Notes: generated by a model not told the origin, from the sequence alone. Counted from the first letter of the stretch, positions 43,545 to 52,900 are shown. The stretch is DNA of 64,000 bases from Streptomyces morookaense (GCF_013030945.1 NZ_JABBXF010000054.1:1-64000); one strand, 5' to 3'. Numbers and translations: made by a program.

Positions 43545-43965
43545 GGAGGCGTCCGGCCACGGAGGCGGTGCCGGTCTCCGGCTCGCGGGAGGCCAGCTGC
43601 TTCAGCATGAGCCGGACCATGGCCACGACATGGGGGTCGTCCACCAGGTAGACCACCCGGCGCCCCTCGCGCCGGGAGCGCACCAGGCCGCCCAGCTTGA
43701 GCTTGGCCAGGTGCTGGCTGATCGCGGGCAGCGCACCGCCGACCCGCTCGGCCAGCCCGCTCACGTCGCTCTCGCCCTGGGCCAGGGCCCAGACCAGGTG
43801 CAGCCGGGCGGAGGAGGCGAGCAGCCCGAACGCGGCAGCGGCCTCGGCCAGCAGCTCCGCCGGGGGATCCGCGGGCGGGTCGGCCGGGTCGGACAGGCCG
43901 TAGGGGTCGTAGTGGTCGTCGAAAGACCCTTCGATGCTGTCGAAGTTCCCGACGCCTGCCGTCAC
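43528..43965 (-). CDS. ArsR-family metal-responsive repressor
   Basis: This 145-residue regulator has a winged helix (LLASSARLHLVWAL, DVSGLAERVGGALPAISQHLAKL, VRSRREGRRVVYLV). An acidic His/Asp-containing N-terminal arm (DDHYDP) may help bind metal, and DPHVVAMVRLML in helix 5 holds a possible Asp/His site like those of NmtR or KmtR. The GTG at 43965 was chosen, with GGAGAGGG upstream; 43986 is an alternative. It is transcribed first in an operon with the P-type ATPase and probably represses it. Confidence 0.82.
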   Translation of the reverse strand: MTAGVGNFDSIEGSFDDHYDPYGLSDPADPPADPPAELLAEAAAAFGLLASSARLHLVWALAQGESDVSGLAERVGGALPAISQHLAKLKLGGLVRSRREGRRVVYLVDDPHVVAMVRLMLKQLASREPETGTASVAGRLRGLGA

Positions 43966-44048
43966 AGCCCTCTCCCGTCCCCGCACTCGGGCGCCGGTCG
44001 TGCGCCCGGGAAGTCACCAGTCTAGGCAACCGGGAGAAGTCGGGCGGG

Positions 44049-44636
44049 TCAGCGGGGGGCCGGAGGGTCGGGGAAATCGGTGGGGAAGCCGGTGGGGAAG
44101 CCGGGCGGCGGACCGGAGGGGAGCGACGGGAGCGGCGGGATCGCGGGCGGACGGTTGTCGTCCGGTTCGGTCATCTTGTGGGCGATGGTGAAGAAGAGCG
44201 TCGCGATCGTGACGCATATCAGCGTGAAGATGCAGAGGAACCCGATCCGCACGCGGGCCCCGGCCCTGGTCCCGCGGTCACCGGGCGGGACGGCCGTGGC
44301 CTGGTCGGGCCGCCCGGGCGGATGTCGGACGACGACCGTGTCCCCCTCGAAGACCGTCGCCGGTCCCGCCTCCTCGAAGCGCCGGCGCTGTCCGTCGGCG
44401 TCGGTGAACTCGTAGACGTGTTTGTGGTGGCTGCTCGACGAGACGGGCCGGTGGCCGCGCATCGTCGTGGTGTTGACGATGTACGACCGCACACAGCGGG
44501 CCTCGAACTCGATGCCGCTGGTCCAGGCGGCCCGGAAGCGGCGCTGTTTGCGGACCGCTCCGACGATGCCGGCGACCGAGCCGGCCGCCATGAGGCCGGG
44601 TACGGCGGGGAAGAGGAACTCGAACGCGGCGAACAT
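44049..44636 (-). CDS. DUF3592-type membrane protein
   Basis: This 195-residue protein has two membrane segments (about 5-25 and 130-155). Between them lies a small beta-rich domain (GIEFEARCVRSYI, HKHVYEFTDADGQRRRFEE, GDTVVVRHPPGRP) typical of DUF3592. The C terminus is a Pro-rich tail with PPGFPTGFPTDFPDP repeats. ATG 44636 with GAGGG upstream was taken over the start at 44684. No function is known. Confidence 0.7.
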   Translation of the reverse strand: MFAAFEFLFPAVPGLMAAGSVAGIVGAVRKQRRFRAAWTSGIEFEARCVRSYIVNTTTMRGHRPVSSSSHHKHVYEFTDADGQRRRFEEAGPATVFEGDTVVVRHPPGRPDQATAVPPGDRGTRAGARVRIGFLCIFTLICVTIATLFFTIAHKMTEPDDNRPPAIPPLPSLPSGPPPGFPTGFPTDFPDPPAPR

Positions 44637-44731
44637 GTGACCCTCGGGAGCTGCCGGACAAGTGGTGATCTTGGAGTGGATCACTATCCGGCGCTGCGGG
44701 AGGTTTTGTCCAGACCAATTCCGCAGGCCGT

Positions 44732-45451
44732 TCAGGCCGCTGCCTCCTGCTCCACCAACTTCTCCATCGGGTCGGCGGCCGCCCCGCCTCCGACGACCAT
44801 CGCCGCGACGAAGGCGACCCCGAAGAGCACGTTGCCCAGCCAGGCCATCACGTCGGGGGACAGGGTGTAGGCACCGACGACCCGGGCGACGGCCTCGATC
44901 AGCAGCGCACCGCCCCAGATCGCCGAGAACCGCCGCTCCAGCCGCCGGAACCGCGCGGACCCCTCCGACAGCCGCTCCCAGGCGGCCTCCTTGGCCGGTA
45001 CCCCCTTCGTGGCGAACGGCTTGAGCCCCGCACTCATCAACGGCCGCCCGGCGAAGGCGGCGGCGAGCACCACGAGCCCGAACACCCCCGTGCCGGCACT
45101 GTCCTTGGCGAGCATCAGCCGGACGTCACCGGCGACCATGCTGAGCAGCACCCCGGCGACGTTCAGCACGAGCATCACCGCGGCGAGCCCGTTCACCTTC
45201 CGCTCCTTGGCGATGCCCCAGACGGTCCGCACGAGCGGCACGACACCGCTCCACGCCAGCGCGGCCATCGTGCTCATGCCGCAGCCGCGGGTGAGCACGT
45301 AGTACGCGGCCATGGGGATGCCGGCGTCCACGACCAACGGCTTGAGACTCTGCACCAGCGCCCGGCGCTGCGCGGCGGCCTCGTCGGCGGACACCGGCTG
45401 CGGGGTGGCGGTCTCGGTGGCGGTCGTGGGTTCGGTGGTGGTCTGGAACAT
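44732..45451 (-). CDS. VC0807-like integral membrane protein
   Basis: This 239-residue protein has a Thr-rich N terminus and about six hydrophobic segments. Recognisable pieces are DAGIPMAAYYVLTRG, ALAWSGVVPLVRTVWGI and VVLAAAFAGRPLM. They match the VC0807-type family found in many Streptomyces. The ATG at 45451 follows GGGGGAC; the upstream frame to 45616 was rejected. The function is unknown. Confidence 0.65.
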   Translation of the reverse strand: MFQTTTEPTTATETATPQPVSADEAAAQRRALVQSLKPLVVDAGIPMAAYYVLTRGCGMSTMAALAWSGVVPLVRTVWGIAKERKVNGLAAVMLVLNVAGVLLSMVAGDVRLMLAKDSAGTGVFGLVVLAAAFAGRPLMSAGLKPFATKGVPAKEAAWERLSEGSARFRRLERRFSAIWGGALLIEAVARVVGAYTLSPDVMAWLGNVLFGVAFVAAMVVGGGAAADPMEKLVEQEAAA

Positions 45452-45590
45452 GGTCGGAGTCCCCCGTCTCGTGGTGCGGTGCATCCCGTTCTGCGGATGC
45501 GTCCAGCTTCGCGGTCGGGACGGTGGCGGAGGCAGTGTGGGCTGTCCACGGCTCACGGTGACTTTTGTCAGGTGAGCCGGCGCGGGCATG

Positions 45591-45638
45591 AAACCGCCCC
45601 CGGTGGCGTGGCGCACCGGGGGCGGGATCGTGAAGGCG
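45591..45638 (-). ncRNA. sodN 3'UTR with terminator, s-SodF-like small RNA candidate
   Basis: Right after the sodN stop on the minus strand is a short unstructured stretch. A 12-bp perfect stem follows (CCGCCCCCGGTG at 45594-45605 with CACCGGGGGCGG at 45614-45625), with an 8-base loop and then TTT. In S. coelicolor the sodN 3'UTR is processed into s-SodF, which silences sodF under nickel. The same architecture is seen here; pairing to sodF cannot be tested because sodF is outside the window. Confidence 0.5.
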
Positions 45639-46034
45639 TCAGGCCTTCTTGGTCTCCCAGAAGATCCGGTCGATCTCGGCGATGAGCTCCAGCGCCTTCT
45701 CGCCCGTCTTCGGGTCCGTCGACGCCTTGGCGGCGCTCAGGGCCTTGAGGGTGTCGTTGACCAGCTGGTGCAGCTGGGGGTACTTCTCGAAGTGCGGGGC
45801 CTTGAAGTAGTCGCTCCAGAGCACCGAGACGTGGTGCTTGGCCAGCTCCGCGCGCTGCTCCTTGATGATGGTGGCGCGGGCGCGGAAGTGGGGGTCCTCG
45901 TTGGCCTGGAACTTCTCCTGGACGGCCTTGACCGACTCGGCCTCGATGCGGGCCTGGGCCGGGTCGTACACGCCGCAGGGGAGGTCGCAGTGGGCGCTGA
46001 CCTTCACCTTGGGGGCGAACAGGCGGGAAAGCAT
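45639..46034 (-). CDS. sodN: Nickel superoxide dismutase SodN
   Basis: This 131-residue precursor is processed after residue 14 to expose His15. The mature N terminus HCDLPCGVYDP is the nickel hook, with His15, Cys16 and Cys20 as metal ligands. The remaining four-helix protein forms a hexamer and removes superoxide in the cytoplasm. The length and sequence match the Streptomyces family. It is divergent from sodX, its maturation protease. Confidence 0.97.
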   Translation of the reverse strand: MLSRLFAPKVKVSAHCDLPCGVYDPAQARIEAESVKAVQEKFQANEDPHFRARATIIKEQRAELAKHHVSVLWSDYFKAPHFEKYPQLHQLVNDTLKALSAAKASTDPKTGEKALELIAEIDRIFWETKKA

Positions 46035-46177
46035 GTGCTGTCCTTCCTCGTGATCGTCTTCTCGGGTGCGAGATTACTCGGTGCGGGAAGGCTTTTCCCG
46101 GGCGGCCCGGGGGGATTGGGTCAAAAGGCCGGTGACGGTCTGGGACCGTGGACGGAGAGGACGACGGAGGTGCCGTG

Positions 46178-46639
46178 GTGCAGGTGGGACTGGACGAACG
46201 CGGGCAGGAGCTGGACCGCGAGCGTCGCGGGCTGCTGCGGATCGGGCTGGCCGAGGTCTACAACCCGTCGATGGTGCCGACGCTGAACCCCGGTGACCAG
46301 CTGCTCGTGCAGTACGGGGCGACCGTGCGGCCGGGCGACGTGGTGGTGCTGCGGCACCCGTTCCGGCAGGACCTGCTGATCGTCAAGCGCGCCGTGGAGC
46401 GGCGCGCGGGCGGCTGGTGGGTGACCGGGGACAACCCGCTGGTCGAGAACGACAGCCGGGAGTTCGGGGTGGTGCCGGAGGAGCTCGTGGTGGCCCGGGC
46501 GCGGCTGCGGCTGCGCCGGCCGCCGGAGCGGGGTCAGCGGTCGGTGAGGGCCTGGCTGTCCTGGGCCTTCTCGGCGGTGCGGCCGTTGCGGGGGGCGGTC
46601 TCCGAGCGGGCGCTCTCCAGGCGCTTGCGGGCCCGGTAG
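46178..46639 (+). CDS. sodX: Nickel SOD maturation protease SodX
   Basis: This S26-family peptidase-like protein of about 153 residues has the Ser nucleophile in NPSMVPTLNPGD and the Lys in IVKRAVERR, as in signal peptidases, but no membrane helix. It is thought to remove the SodN propeptide. GTG 46178 was chosen with GGAGG 7 bases upstream; GTGs at 46175 and 46148 are also open. Family homology ends near RLRLRRPPE. The last 40 residues or so are an unusual tail that lies antisense to the end of the CGNR gene, with a 106-bp overlap. Confidence 0.85.
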   Translation: MQVGLDERGQELDRERRGLLRIGLAEVYNPSMVPTLNPGDQLLVQYGATVRPGDVVVLRHPFRQDLLIVKRAVERRAGGWWVTGDNPLVENDSREFGVVPEELVVARARLRLRRPPERGQRSVRAWLSWAFSAVRPLRGAVSERALSRRLRAR

Positions 46640-47172
46640 GCGGCCACGTTCGCGCGGGTGGCGCAGCGGTCCGAGCAGTAGCGGCGGGAGCGGTTGGTGG
46701 AGGTGTCGAGGTAGGCGTTGCGGCAGGGCGCGGCGTGGCAGATGCCGAGCCGGTCGACGCCCAGTTCGGTGAGGTGGACGGCCAGGCCCATGCAGGCGGT
46801 GGCGGTGTACGAGGCACCGGCGTTGGCCGCGTGGTCGGCGATGTGCATGTGCCAGTCGGGGCGGCCGTCCTCGTCGCGCTGCTCGTGGCCGGAGATCTGC
46901 GGGCTGACGGGGAACTCCATCATCAGGGCGTTGAGCAGGTCCACCGCCCGGACCTCGTCGCCCTCGTCCGCCGCCTCGAAGACGGCACGCAGCCGGATCC
47001 GTACCGCGCGCAGCCGGGTCAGGTCGCCGTCGGTGAGCCGGCGGGCCATCTGGGTGCTGGAGCCGCACAGTTCACGGACGGCGTCGAGCGACGTGAGGGT
47101 GTCCGTGCCGCGTGCGGGTTCTTCGGTGTTGACCAGCCGCACGGCGTAGTCCGAGTAATAAGCCAGTTCCAC
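46534..47172 (-). CDS. CGNR zinc-finger regulator (ABATE domain)
   Basis: This 212-residue protein has an N-terminal ABATE/stress-related domain and a C-terminal CGNR-type zinc finger: GICHAAPCRNAYLD, RYCSDRCATRANVAAYRAR with four Cys. Such proteins are probable transcription factors. The GTG start at 47172 has AAGGA upstream. The 3' end overlaps sodX tail to tail by 106 bp. It is divergent from the methyltransferase gene. Confidence 0.85.
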   Translation of the reverse strand: MELAYYSDYAVRLVNTEEPARGTDTLTSLDAVRELCGSSTQMARRLTDGDLTRLRAVRIRLRAVFEAADEGDEVRAVDLLNALMMEFPVSPQISGHEQRDEDGRPDWHMHIADHAANAGASYTATACMGLAVHLTELGVDRLGICHAAPCRNAYLDTSTNRSRRYCSDRCATRANVAAYRARKRLESARSETAPRNGRTAEKAQDSQALTDR

Positions 47173-47329
47173 TTGTGGTCCTTACGCGGCGAGGTCTATG
47201 GTGCGGGGCATCGATCAGTAATGGCCGGTCCTGCTTCGAGGGTATTACATGTGTTCGCTTCGCAGGGGCCCGGCCCGTAGGCATGTGCGACCGCGTTGCC
47301 GCGGCGCATTCGATGAGCGGAGCTGAAAG

Positions 47330-48103
47330 ATGTCCGAGACGTCCGAGACCATGGCGACCGCCCCGGACTGGAGCGCCTGGCAGACCAGCTGGGACCGGCA
47401 GCAGGAGTGGTACCTGCCCGACCGCGAGGAGCGGTTCCGGGTCATGCTCGACATGGTCGAGGCCTGCGTCGGCGCCGAGGCCCGGGTCCTGGACCTCGCC
47501 TGCGGCACCGGATCGATCTCCCAGCGGCTGCTGGAGCGCTTCCCCAAGGCCACCGTCACCGGGATCGACCTCGACCCCGCCCTGCTGACCATCGCCCGCG
47601 GCACCTTCGAGGGCGACGACCGCGTGGAGTTCGTGACCGCGGACCTCAAGGACCCGCACTGGACGGACCGGCTGCCGCACGCCGAATACGACGCCGTGCT
47701 CACCGCCACCGCCCTGCACTGGCTGCACTCCACCGATCTGCGCGTCCTCTACGGGCAGATCGCGGGCGTGGTGCGCACGGGCGGCGTCTTCATGAACGCC
47801 GACCACATGCCGGACCCGGCCACCCCGCGCATCAACCAGGCCGAGCGCGCCCTGCGCCACACCCGCCAGGAACGCGCCCGCGCCGCGGGCGCCCTGGACT
47901 GGCGCGACTGGTGGCAGCTCGCGGCCGCCGACCCGGTCCTGGCCGAGCCGACCGCCGAGCGCTTCCGGATCTACGGCGAGCACGCCGACGGTGACACGCC
48001 TCCCGCAGGGTGGCACGCGGCCACCCTGCGGGAGGCGGGGTTCGGTGAGGCGCGGACCGTGTGGAGTTCGCCGTCCGATGCGATGGTGCTGGCGCTGAAG
48101 TGA
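47330..48103 (+). CDS. Class I SAM-dependent methyltransferase
   Basis: This 257-residue enzyme has motif I VLDLACGTGSISQ, an acidic GIDLDP loop that binds the SAM ribose, and post-motif segments ATALHWLH and GGVFMNADHMPD. It resembles the trans-aconitate/biotin-type methyltransferase group. The start follows GGAGCTGAAAG. The substrate is unknown and no neighbours help. Confidence 0.8.
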   Translation: MSETSETMATAPDWSAWQTSWDRQQEWYLPDREERFRVMLDMVEACVGAEARVLDLACGTGSISQRLLERFPKATVTGIDLDPALLTIARGTFEGDDRVEFVTADLKDPHWTDRLPHAEYDAVLTATALHWLHSTDLRVLYGQIAGVVRTGGVFMNADHMPDPATPRINQAERALRHTRQERARAAGALDWRDWWQLAAADPVLAEPTAERFRIYGEHADGDTPPAGWHAATLREAGFGEARTVWSSPSDAMVLALK

Positions 48104-48106
48104 CGG

Positions 48107-48352
48107 GTGACCGCGCCCCGTAGGGGCGCGGGGAACTGCGCGCTCAGCCGTGACGCGCCCGCGGTCGAGGTTCCCGGGGCTGCGCCCCGGACCCCGAGGC
48201 GGTGCGTCGGCTGCGGGCCGGCTGTGGCCGGTCGCGCAGTTCCTCCCCCAGCTACCGCTGGGGGTACCCCCAGCGCCCCTGACGGGGCGCCGTGGTCGCG
48301 CCCACGCGGCGGAGCCGCATATCGAACGGGGCCCCGCGCCCCTGACGGGGCG
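48107..48352. repeat. Cluster of dispersed intergenic repeats
   Basis: This 246-bp gap between convergent genes is made of several inverted elements: GCGCCCCGTAGGGGCGC at 48113, a CCGGGGCTGCGCCCCGG hairpin near 48175, gtcgcgcagttcctcccccagc, CCAGCTACCGCTGG, and ccagcgcccctgacggggcgc repeated near 48272 and 48335. It resembles the copies at 29911, 52850 and 57488. It likely provides bidirectional termination. No gene is seen. Confidence 0.65.
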
Positions 48353-49114
48353 CTACAGCACCTTCGACAGGAACGACTTCGTCCGCTCGTGCTGCGGATT
48401 CGTCAGCACGTCCCGCGGCGCTCCCGACTCCACCACCACGCCGTCGTCCATGAAGACGACCGAGTCGCCGACCTCGCGGGCGAAGCCCATCTCGTGCGTG
48501 ACCACGATCATCGTCATGCCGTCCTCGGCGAGGCCCCGCATGACGTCCAGCACGTCGCCCACCAGCTCCGGGTCCAGGGCCGACGTCGGCTCGTCGAAGA
48601 GCATCAGCTTCGGCTCCATCGCCAGCGCCCGCGCGATGGCGACGCGCTGCTGCTGGCCGCCGGAGAGCTGCGAGGGGTAGTTGCCCGCCTTGTCGGCCAG
48701 GCCGACCCGGTCCAGCAGCTTCAGCGCCCGCTCGCGGGCGACCGCCTTGGTCTCGCCCTTGACCTGGACGGGGGCCTCCATGACGTTGGCCAGCGCCGTC
48801 ATGTGCGGGAAGAGGTTGAAGCGCTGGAACACCATGCCGATGTCCCGGCGGTTCTGGGCGACTTCGCTGTCCTTGAGCTCGTAGAGCCGGTCGCCCTTCT
48901 GCCGGTAGCCGACGAGTTCGCCGTCGACGTACAGCCGGCCCGCGTTGATCTTCTCCAGGTGGTTGATGCACCGCAGGAACGTCGACTTGCCGGAACCCGA
49001 GGGGCCGATGAGGCAGAACACCTCACGCGGTGCGACCTCCAGGTCGATGCCCTTGAGGACCTGTGTGGCGCCGTAGGACTTGTGGACGCCCTCGGCCTTG
49101 ACCATGGCGCTCAT
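48353..49114 (-). CDS. Polar amino-acid ABC transporter ATPase (GlnQ-like)
   Basis: This 253-residue ATPase has Walker [10 protein letters not shown], the family insertion [15 protein letters not shown], signature LSGGQQQR, Walker [13 protein letters not shown] and the switch His in VTHEM. The start overlaps the permease stop (ATGA). It completes a three-gene import system with the permease and lipoprotein upstream. Confidence 0.93.
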   Translation of the reverse strand: MSAMVKAEGVHKSYGATQVLKGIDLEVAPREVFCLIGPSGSGKSTFLRCINHLEKINAGRLYVDGELVGYRQKGDRLYELKDSEVAQNRRDIGMVFQRFNLFPHMTALANVMEAPVQVKGETKAVARERALKLLDRVGLADKAGNYPSQLSGGQQQRVAIARALAMEPKLMLFDEPTSALDPELVGDVLDVMRGLAEDGMTMIVVTHEMGFAREVGDSVVFMDDGVVVESGAPRDVLTNPQHERTKSFLSKVL

Positions 49115-50094
49115 GCGCTGACGCCTCCCTTGGTGCGGTTGCCGAGACCGGCCAGATTCGTCCTGATCTTCTGCCAGGGCGTGAGCGGCAGGCTGCGCAG
49201 CGAACCGCGTGCGTAGTACCGCTCCAGGTAGAACTGTCCGACGCTGAAGACGCTGGTGAGGATCAGGTACCAGGTGGCGGCGAGGAACAGCATCTCCACC
49301 GTCGCACCGGTGGTCTGCCCGATGTCGGAGGTGGAGCGCAGCAGTTCCAGGTACTGTGCGGCGCTCGCGGCCAGCGACGAGGTCTTGAGCATGTTGATGA
49401 ACTCGTTGCCCGTCGGCGGCACGATCACGCGCATGGCCTGCGGCAGCACGATCCGGCGGAGCGTCCTGCCCTGGCTCATGCCGAGCGCGTGCGCGGCCTC
49501 GGTCTGTCCCTCGTCCACCGACTGGATGCCGGCCCGCACGATTTCGGACATGTACGCGGCCTCGTTGAGCCCGAGACCGAGCAGCGCGGCCATGAACGGC
49601 GTCATGAACGAGCTCATGTAGTCACGGTAGATGGGGCCGAGATTGATCTCCGGGAAGATCAGCGCGAGGTTGAACCACAGCAGCAGCTGGACGTAGACCG
49701 GGGTGCCGCGGAAGAACCAGATGTAGAGCCAGGAGACGGACGACGTCACCGGGTTCTTCGACAGCCGCATCACGGCCAGCACGATGCCGAGGACGAGACC
49801 CAGCAGCATGGCGAGGAGCGAGATGAGGACGGTCTTGCCGAGGCCGGAGACGACGGAGGAGTCGAAGAGGTAGTCGGGGATGGCGCCGTAGTGGACGTTC
49901 GCGGAGGCGAACGCGTTGACCAGCAGTCCCAGCAGCGCGATCACGACGGCGGCGGCGACCCAACGCCCGTAGTGCCGTACGGGTATGGCCCGTATGACAT
50001 CGGGCTCGGGCTGCCCGGGCTGCCCGGTCTGCCCGTCCTTCCCGTCCTTCTCCGGATTCTGCGGCTTCTCCGGCTTCTCTGGGGAGTCAGTCAT
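49111..50094 (-). CDS. Polar amino-acid ABC transporter permease
   Basis: This 327-residue membrane protein has a 35-residue Pro/Lys/Gln-rich cytoplasmic lead ([12 protein letters not shown]) and about five to six membrane segments. The EAA-type loop ([20 protein letters not shown]) contacts the ATPase. HisM/GlnP-type motifs include [12 protein letters not shown] and [15 protein letters not shown]. The start lies 39 bp from the lipoprotein stop. The same protein may form a homodimer, as no second permease is present. Confidence 0.9.
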   Translation of the reverse strand: MTDSPEKPEKPQNPEKDGKDGQTGQPGQPEPDVIRAIPVRHYGRWVAAAVVIALLGLLVNAFASANVHYGAIPDYLFDSSVVSGLGKTVLISLLAMLLGLVLGIVLAVMRLSKNPVTSSVSWLYIWFFRGTPVYVQLLLWFNLALIFPEINLGPIYRDYMSSFMTPFMAALLGLGLNEAAYMSEIVRAGIQSVDEGQTEAAHALGMSQGRTLRRIVLPQAMRVIVPPTGNEFINMLKTSSLAASAAQYLELLRSTSDIGQTTGATVEMLFLAATWYLILTSVFSVGQFYLERYYARGSLRSLPLTPWQKIRTNLAGLGNRTKGGVSA

Positions 50095-50133
50095 GGAAAC
50101 GACCTTTCAACGGTCAGTGCGAGGGAAGGAAGG

Positions 50134-51105
50134 TCAGGAACCGCCGTTGATCTTCGGTTCCTTGATCGTTCCGGCCTCGACACCCCAGGTCTTCATGACC
50201 TTTGCGTAGTCGCCGTTCTTGATGATGGCGTCCAGGGCCTCCTTCAGGGCGTCGCGCAGTTGCGTGTTGCCCTTGGCGACGGCGATGCCGTACGGAGCGG
50301 CCTCCACCTGGTCGCCGACGATCTCGAAGTCGTTGCCGCCGCCCGAGGTCTTGACCGCGTAGGCCGCGACCGGGAAGTCGCTGGAGACGGCGTCGACGCC
50401 GCCGGCCTTCAGCCGGGTCTGGGCCTCGAGGTCCGTGTCGAACGCCTCGATGCCGATCTTGTCCTTGTCGGCCTTCTCGCACTTGTCCGACTCGGACTTG
50501 GCCATGTCGTCCGAGACCGTGCCGCGCTGCACGGCGATCTTCTTGCCGCAGAGGTCGTCCCAGGACTTGATGTCCTTGGTGTCGCCCTTCTTCGTGTAGA
50601 TCGACACGCCCGCGGTGAAGTAGTCGACGAAGTCGACGCCTTCGCCCACCTTCTTGTGGGTCTTGGAGTCGACGCCCTCCTGCCGGTCCTTGGTGTCGGT
50701 CATCGCGGACATCGCCATGTCGTAGCGCTTGGAGCGCAGACCGGTCAGCAGCGTGTCGAACGTGCCGTTGTTGAACTCGAAGGTCACACCGAGCTGCTTG
50801 CCGAGCGCGGCGGCGATGTCCGGGTCGATGCCGACGGTCTTGCCGTCCTTCTTGAACTCGACCGGCGGGTAGGCGATGTCGGAGCCGACCTTGATGACGC
50901 CCGCGTCCTGGACGGACTTGGGCAGCTTGGCGAAGAGCGGCGCCGAGGACGAGCCCTTGGCGGTGGCCTCCCCGCCACCGTTGCCGGACTTGCCGCGCTG
51001 GTCGCCGCAGCCTGTCAGCAGCAGGGCGCCGGCGACCGCGATCGCGCCGGCCGCGGCCAAACGACTCCTGGCGGCAACCGGGCGGGGGGTGGTGCTTGCG
51101 GTCAT
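50134..51105 (-). CDS. Amino-acid-binding lipoprotein of ABC transporter
   Basis: This 323-residue family 3 solute-binding lipoprotein has lipobox LLTGC (Cys near residue 33). The fold begins VIKVGSDIAYPPVEFKKDGK, with later YDMAMSAMTDTKDRQ and VQRGTVSDDM. It should bind a polar or basic amino acid. The ATG at 51105 follows AGGAGGA; a frame to 51153 was rejected. It is the first gene of the operon. Confidence 0.9.
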   Translation of the reverse strand: MTASTTPRPVAARSRLAAAGAIAVAGALLLTGCGDQRGKSGNGGGEATAKGSSSAPLFAKLPKSVQDAGVIKVGSDIAYPPVEFKKDGKTVGIDPDIAAALGKQLGVTFEFNNGTFDTLLTGLRSKRYDMAMSAMTDTKDRQEGVDSKTHKKVGEGVDFVDYFTAGVSIYTKKGDTKDIKSWDDLCGKKIAVQRGTVSDDMAKSESDKCEKADKDKIGIEAFDTDLEAQTRLKAGGVDAVSSDFPVAAYAVKTSGGGNDFEIVGDQVEAAPYGIAVAKGNTQLRDALKEALDAIIKNGDYAKVMKTWGVEAGTIKEPKINGGS

Positions 51106-51594
51106 TGCTGGTTCCTCCTGCGGGTGAGGGGGGGTAAGCCGACTGGTCAACACTGCGTGTGGTTCACAAGCGGTAACGCGTTACCCGAGGTGCACAGGGG
51201 TACCGAAGAGGTCCGGTGCGCCGTGTGTGCGGTCGCGACCTCGTGCGGTCTGCGCATCTTGCCATCCGGAGTGCCCCATTCGGGGGCCCAGCTATATCAA
51301 AATCGGATAACGGGTCGTCCGCATGCGCTACTGGTCGGTAAGGAACCGGTCGGGCTTGGCATGTTTTTGTCACCAGGAATCGCCCATACCCGCAGAACGC
51401 CCGGGAACTCGCTCGTCCGCGCTCGCACTCATCCGGTAGAAAGGCACGGGACCCCTCACCCGGGGCTCAGGGCGCGCCGTTTGCAGCGCGCGCCCGGTGT
51501 CCGTACCACCCCTGTCACGGACGCGGCGTCCGACCCGCTCCGCATCCCGGGGCGGCTACCCTCGACAGCAGTTACGACAAAGGGGTCAACAACA
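51106..51594. other. 489-bp intergenic region between the ABC operon and malic enzyme
   Basis: No gene is supported. It holds divergent promoters. GGTAACGCGTTACC at 51172-51185 is a perfect 14-bp palindrome about 67 bp upstream of the lipoprotein gene. TACCCT at 51557-51562 is a likely -10 for the malic enzyme, predicting a leader of about 26 bases. The stretch 51290-51400 is A/T-richer than its surroundings. Confidence 0.5.
51172..51185. promoter_or_regulatory. Perfect 14-bp palindrome upstream of the amino-acid ABC operon
   Basis: GGTAACGCGTTACC, symmetric about the central CG, resembles operators of LacI- or GntR-type regulators. Its distance from the start suggests control of the transporter operon. 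No regulator gene is adjacent. Confidence 0.5.
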
Positions 51595-52818
51595 GTGTCA
51601 GCGGAGATTGTGAATCCTCGGAGCGACAGGAGCGACAGCGGTCAGGACGGAGATGCTCACGGCGAGCTCTTCGACCCGGCCTTCGCGCTGCACCGTGGCG
51701 GCAAGATGGAGATCCGGGCGACGGTCCCGGTCCGGGACCGGGACGACCTGTCCCTCGCCTACACGCCCGGTGTGGCCAAGGTGTGCAGCGCGATCGCCGA
51801 GCAGCCCGAACTCGTCCACGACTACACCTGGAAGTCCCAGGTCGTCGCCGTGGTGACGGACGGCAGCGCGGTCCTGGGCCTGGGGGACATCGGCCCCGAG
51901 GCGTCGCTGCCCGTCATGGAGGGCAAGGCCATCCTCTTCAAGCAGTTCGGCGGCGTCGACGCGGTGCCGATCGCGCTCGACTGCCGCGGTGTCGACGAGC
52001 TCGTCGACACCGTCGCCCGGCTCGCGCCCTCCTTCGGCGGCATCAACCTGGAGGACATCTCGGCGCCGCGGTGCTTCGAGATCGAGCGCCGCCTCCAGGA
52101 GCGCGTGGACATCCCCGTCTTCCACGACGACCAGCACGGCACCGCCGTCGTCACCCTCGCCGCCCTGCGCAACGCGGCCCGCCTCACCGGCCGCGAGCTC
52201 GGCGACCTGCGCACCGTCATCTCCGGCGCGGGCGCGGCCGGCGTGGCCATCGCCCGCATCCTGGTCGAGGCCGGCATCGGCGACGTCGCCGTGTGCGACC
52301 GCAAGGGCATCGTCTCCCGGGACCGCGAGGACCTCACCGACGTCAAGCGCGAACTGGCCGGATTCACCAACAGGTCCGGTCTCTCCGGCTCGTTGGAGAC
52401 CGCGCTCGACGGCGCGGACGTCTTCATCGGCGTCTCCGGCGGCACGGTCCCGGAGAGCGCCGTGGCCACGATGGCCGACAATGCGCTCATCTTCGCGATG
52501 GCGAACCCCACGCCGGAGATCCACCCGGACGTCGCCCACAAGTACGCGGCCGTGGTCGCGACCGGCCGCAGCGACTACCCGAACCAGATCAACAACGTCC
52601 TCGCCTTCCCCGGCATCTTCGCCGGCGCGTTCCAGGTGCGGGCCACGCGGATCACCGAGGGCATGAAGCTGGCGGCCGCCGAGGCGCTGGCCGCTGTGGT
52701 GGCCGATGAGCTCAGTGCGGAGTGCGTGATTCCGTCGCCGTTCGATCCTCGGGTCGCGCCCGCCGTCACCGCCGCCGTGGCGCTTGCCGCGCGGAAGGAC
52801 GGGGTTGCGCGGCGCTGA
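51595..52818 (+). CDS. Malic enzyme, NAD(P)-dependent
   Basis: This 407-residue enzyme decarboxylates malate to pyruvate. The N-terminal malic domain includes [13 protein letters not shown] with the catalytic Tyr and [25 protein letters not shown] carries metal-binding acids, and the Rossmann domain has [15 protein letters not shown]. No phosphotransacetylase extension follows. The GTG start at 51595 has AAAGGGG upstream. Synteny with the S. coelicolor malate oxidoreductase gene supports it. Confidence 0.93.
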   Translation: MSAEIVNPRSDRSDSGQDGDAHGELFDPAFALHRGGKMEIRATVPVRDRDDLSLAYTPGVAKVCSAIAEQPELVHDYTWKSQVVAVVTDGSAVLGLGDIGPEASLPVMEGKAILFKQFGGVDAVPIALDCRGVDELVDTVARLAPSFGGINLEDISAPRCFEIERRLQERVDIPVFHDDQHGTAVVTLAALRNAARLTGRELGDLRTVISGAGAAGVAIARILVEAGIGDVAVCDRKGIVSRDREDLTDVKRELAGFTNRSGLSGSLETALDGADVFIGVSGGTVPESAVATMADNALIFAMANPTPEIHPDVAHKYAAVVATGRSDYPNQINNVLAFPGIFAGAFQVRATRITEGMKLAAAEALAAVVADELSAECVIPSPFDPRVAPAVTAAVALAARKDGVARR

Positions 52819-52863
52819 GCCGAGGTGTGGTTCGGCGGCTGCGGGTCGTTCGTGGTTGCTCGC

Positions 52864-52900
52864 GCGGTTCCCCGCGTCCCTACGGGGCGCGGGGAACCGC
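52864..52900 (+). terminator. Perfect long hairpin after the malic enzyme gene
   Basis: A 13-bp perfect stem (GCGGTTCCCCGCG with CGCGGGGAACCGC) has an inner CCC/GGG pairing. It follows the malic enzyme stop by 45 bp and is preceded by gtggttgctcgc, the shared head of the dispersed repeat family. Confidence 0.75.

Noticed and set aside
51164-51373. A 69-codon minus-strand open frame in the ABC/malic enzyme gap
   Set aside because: No ribosome site, Arg/Pro-rich shadow-like composition and overlap with the operator palindrome.
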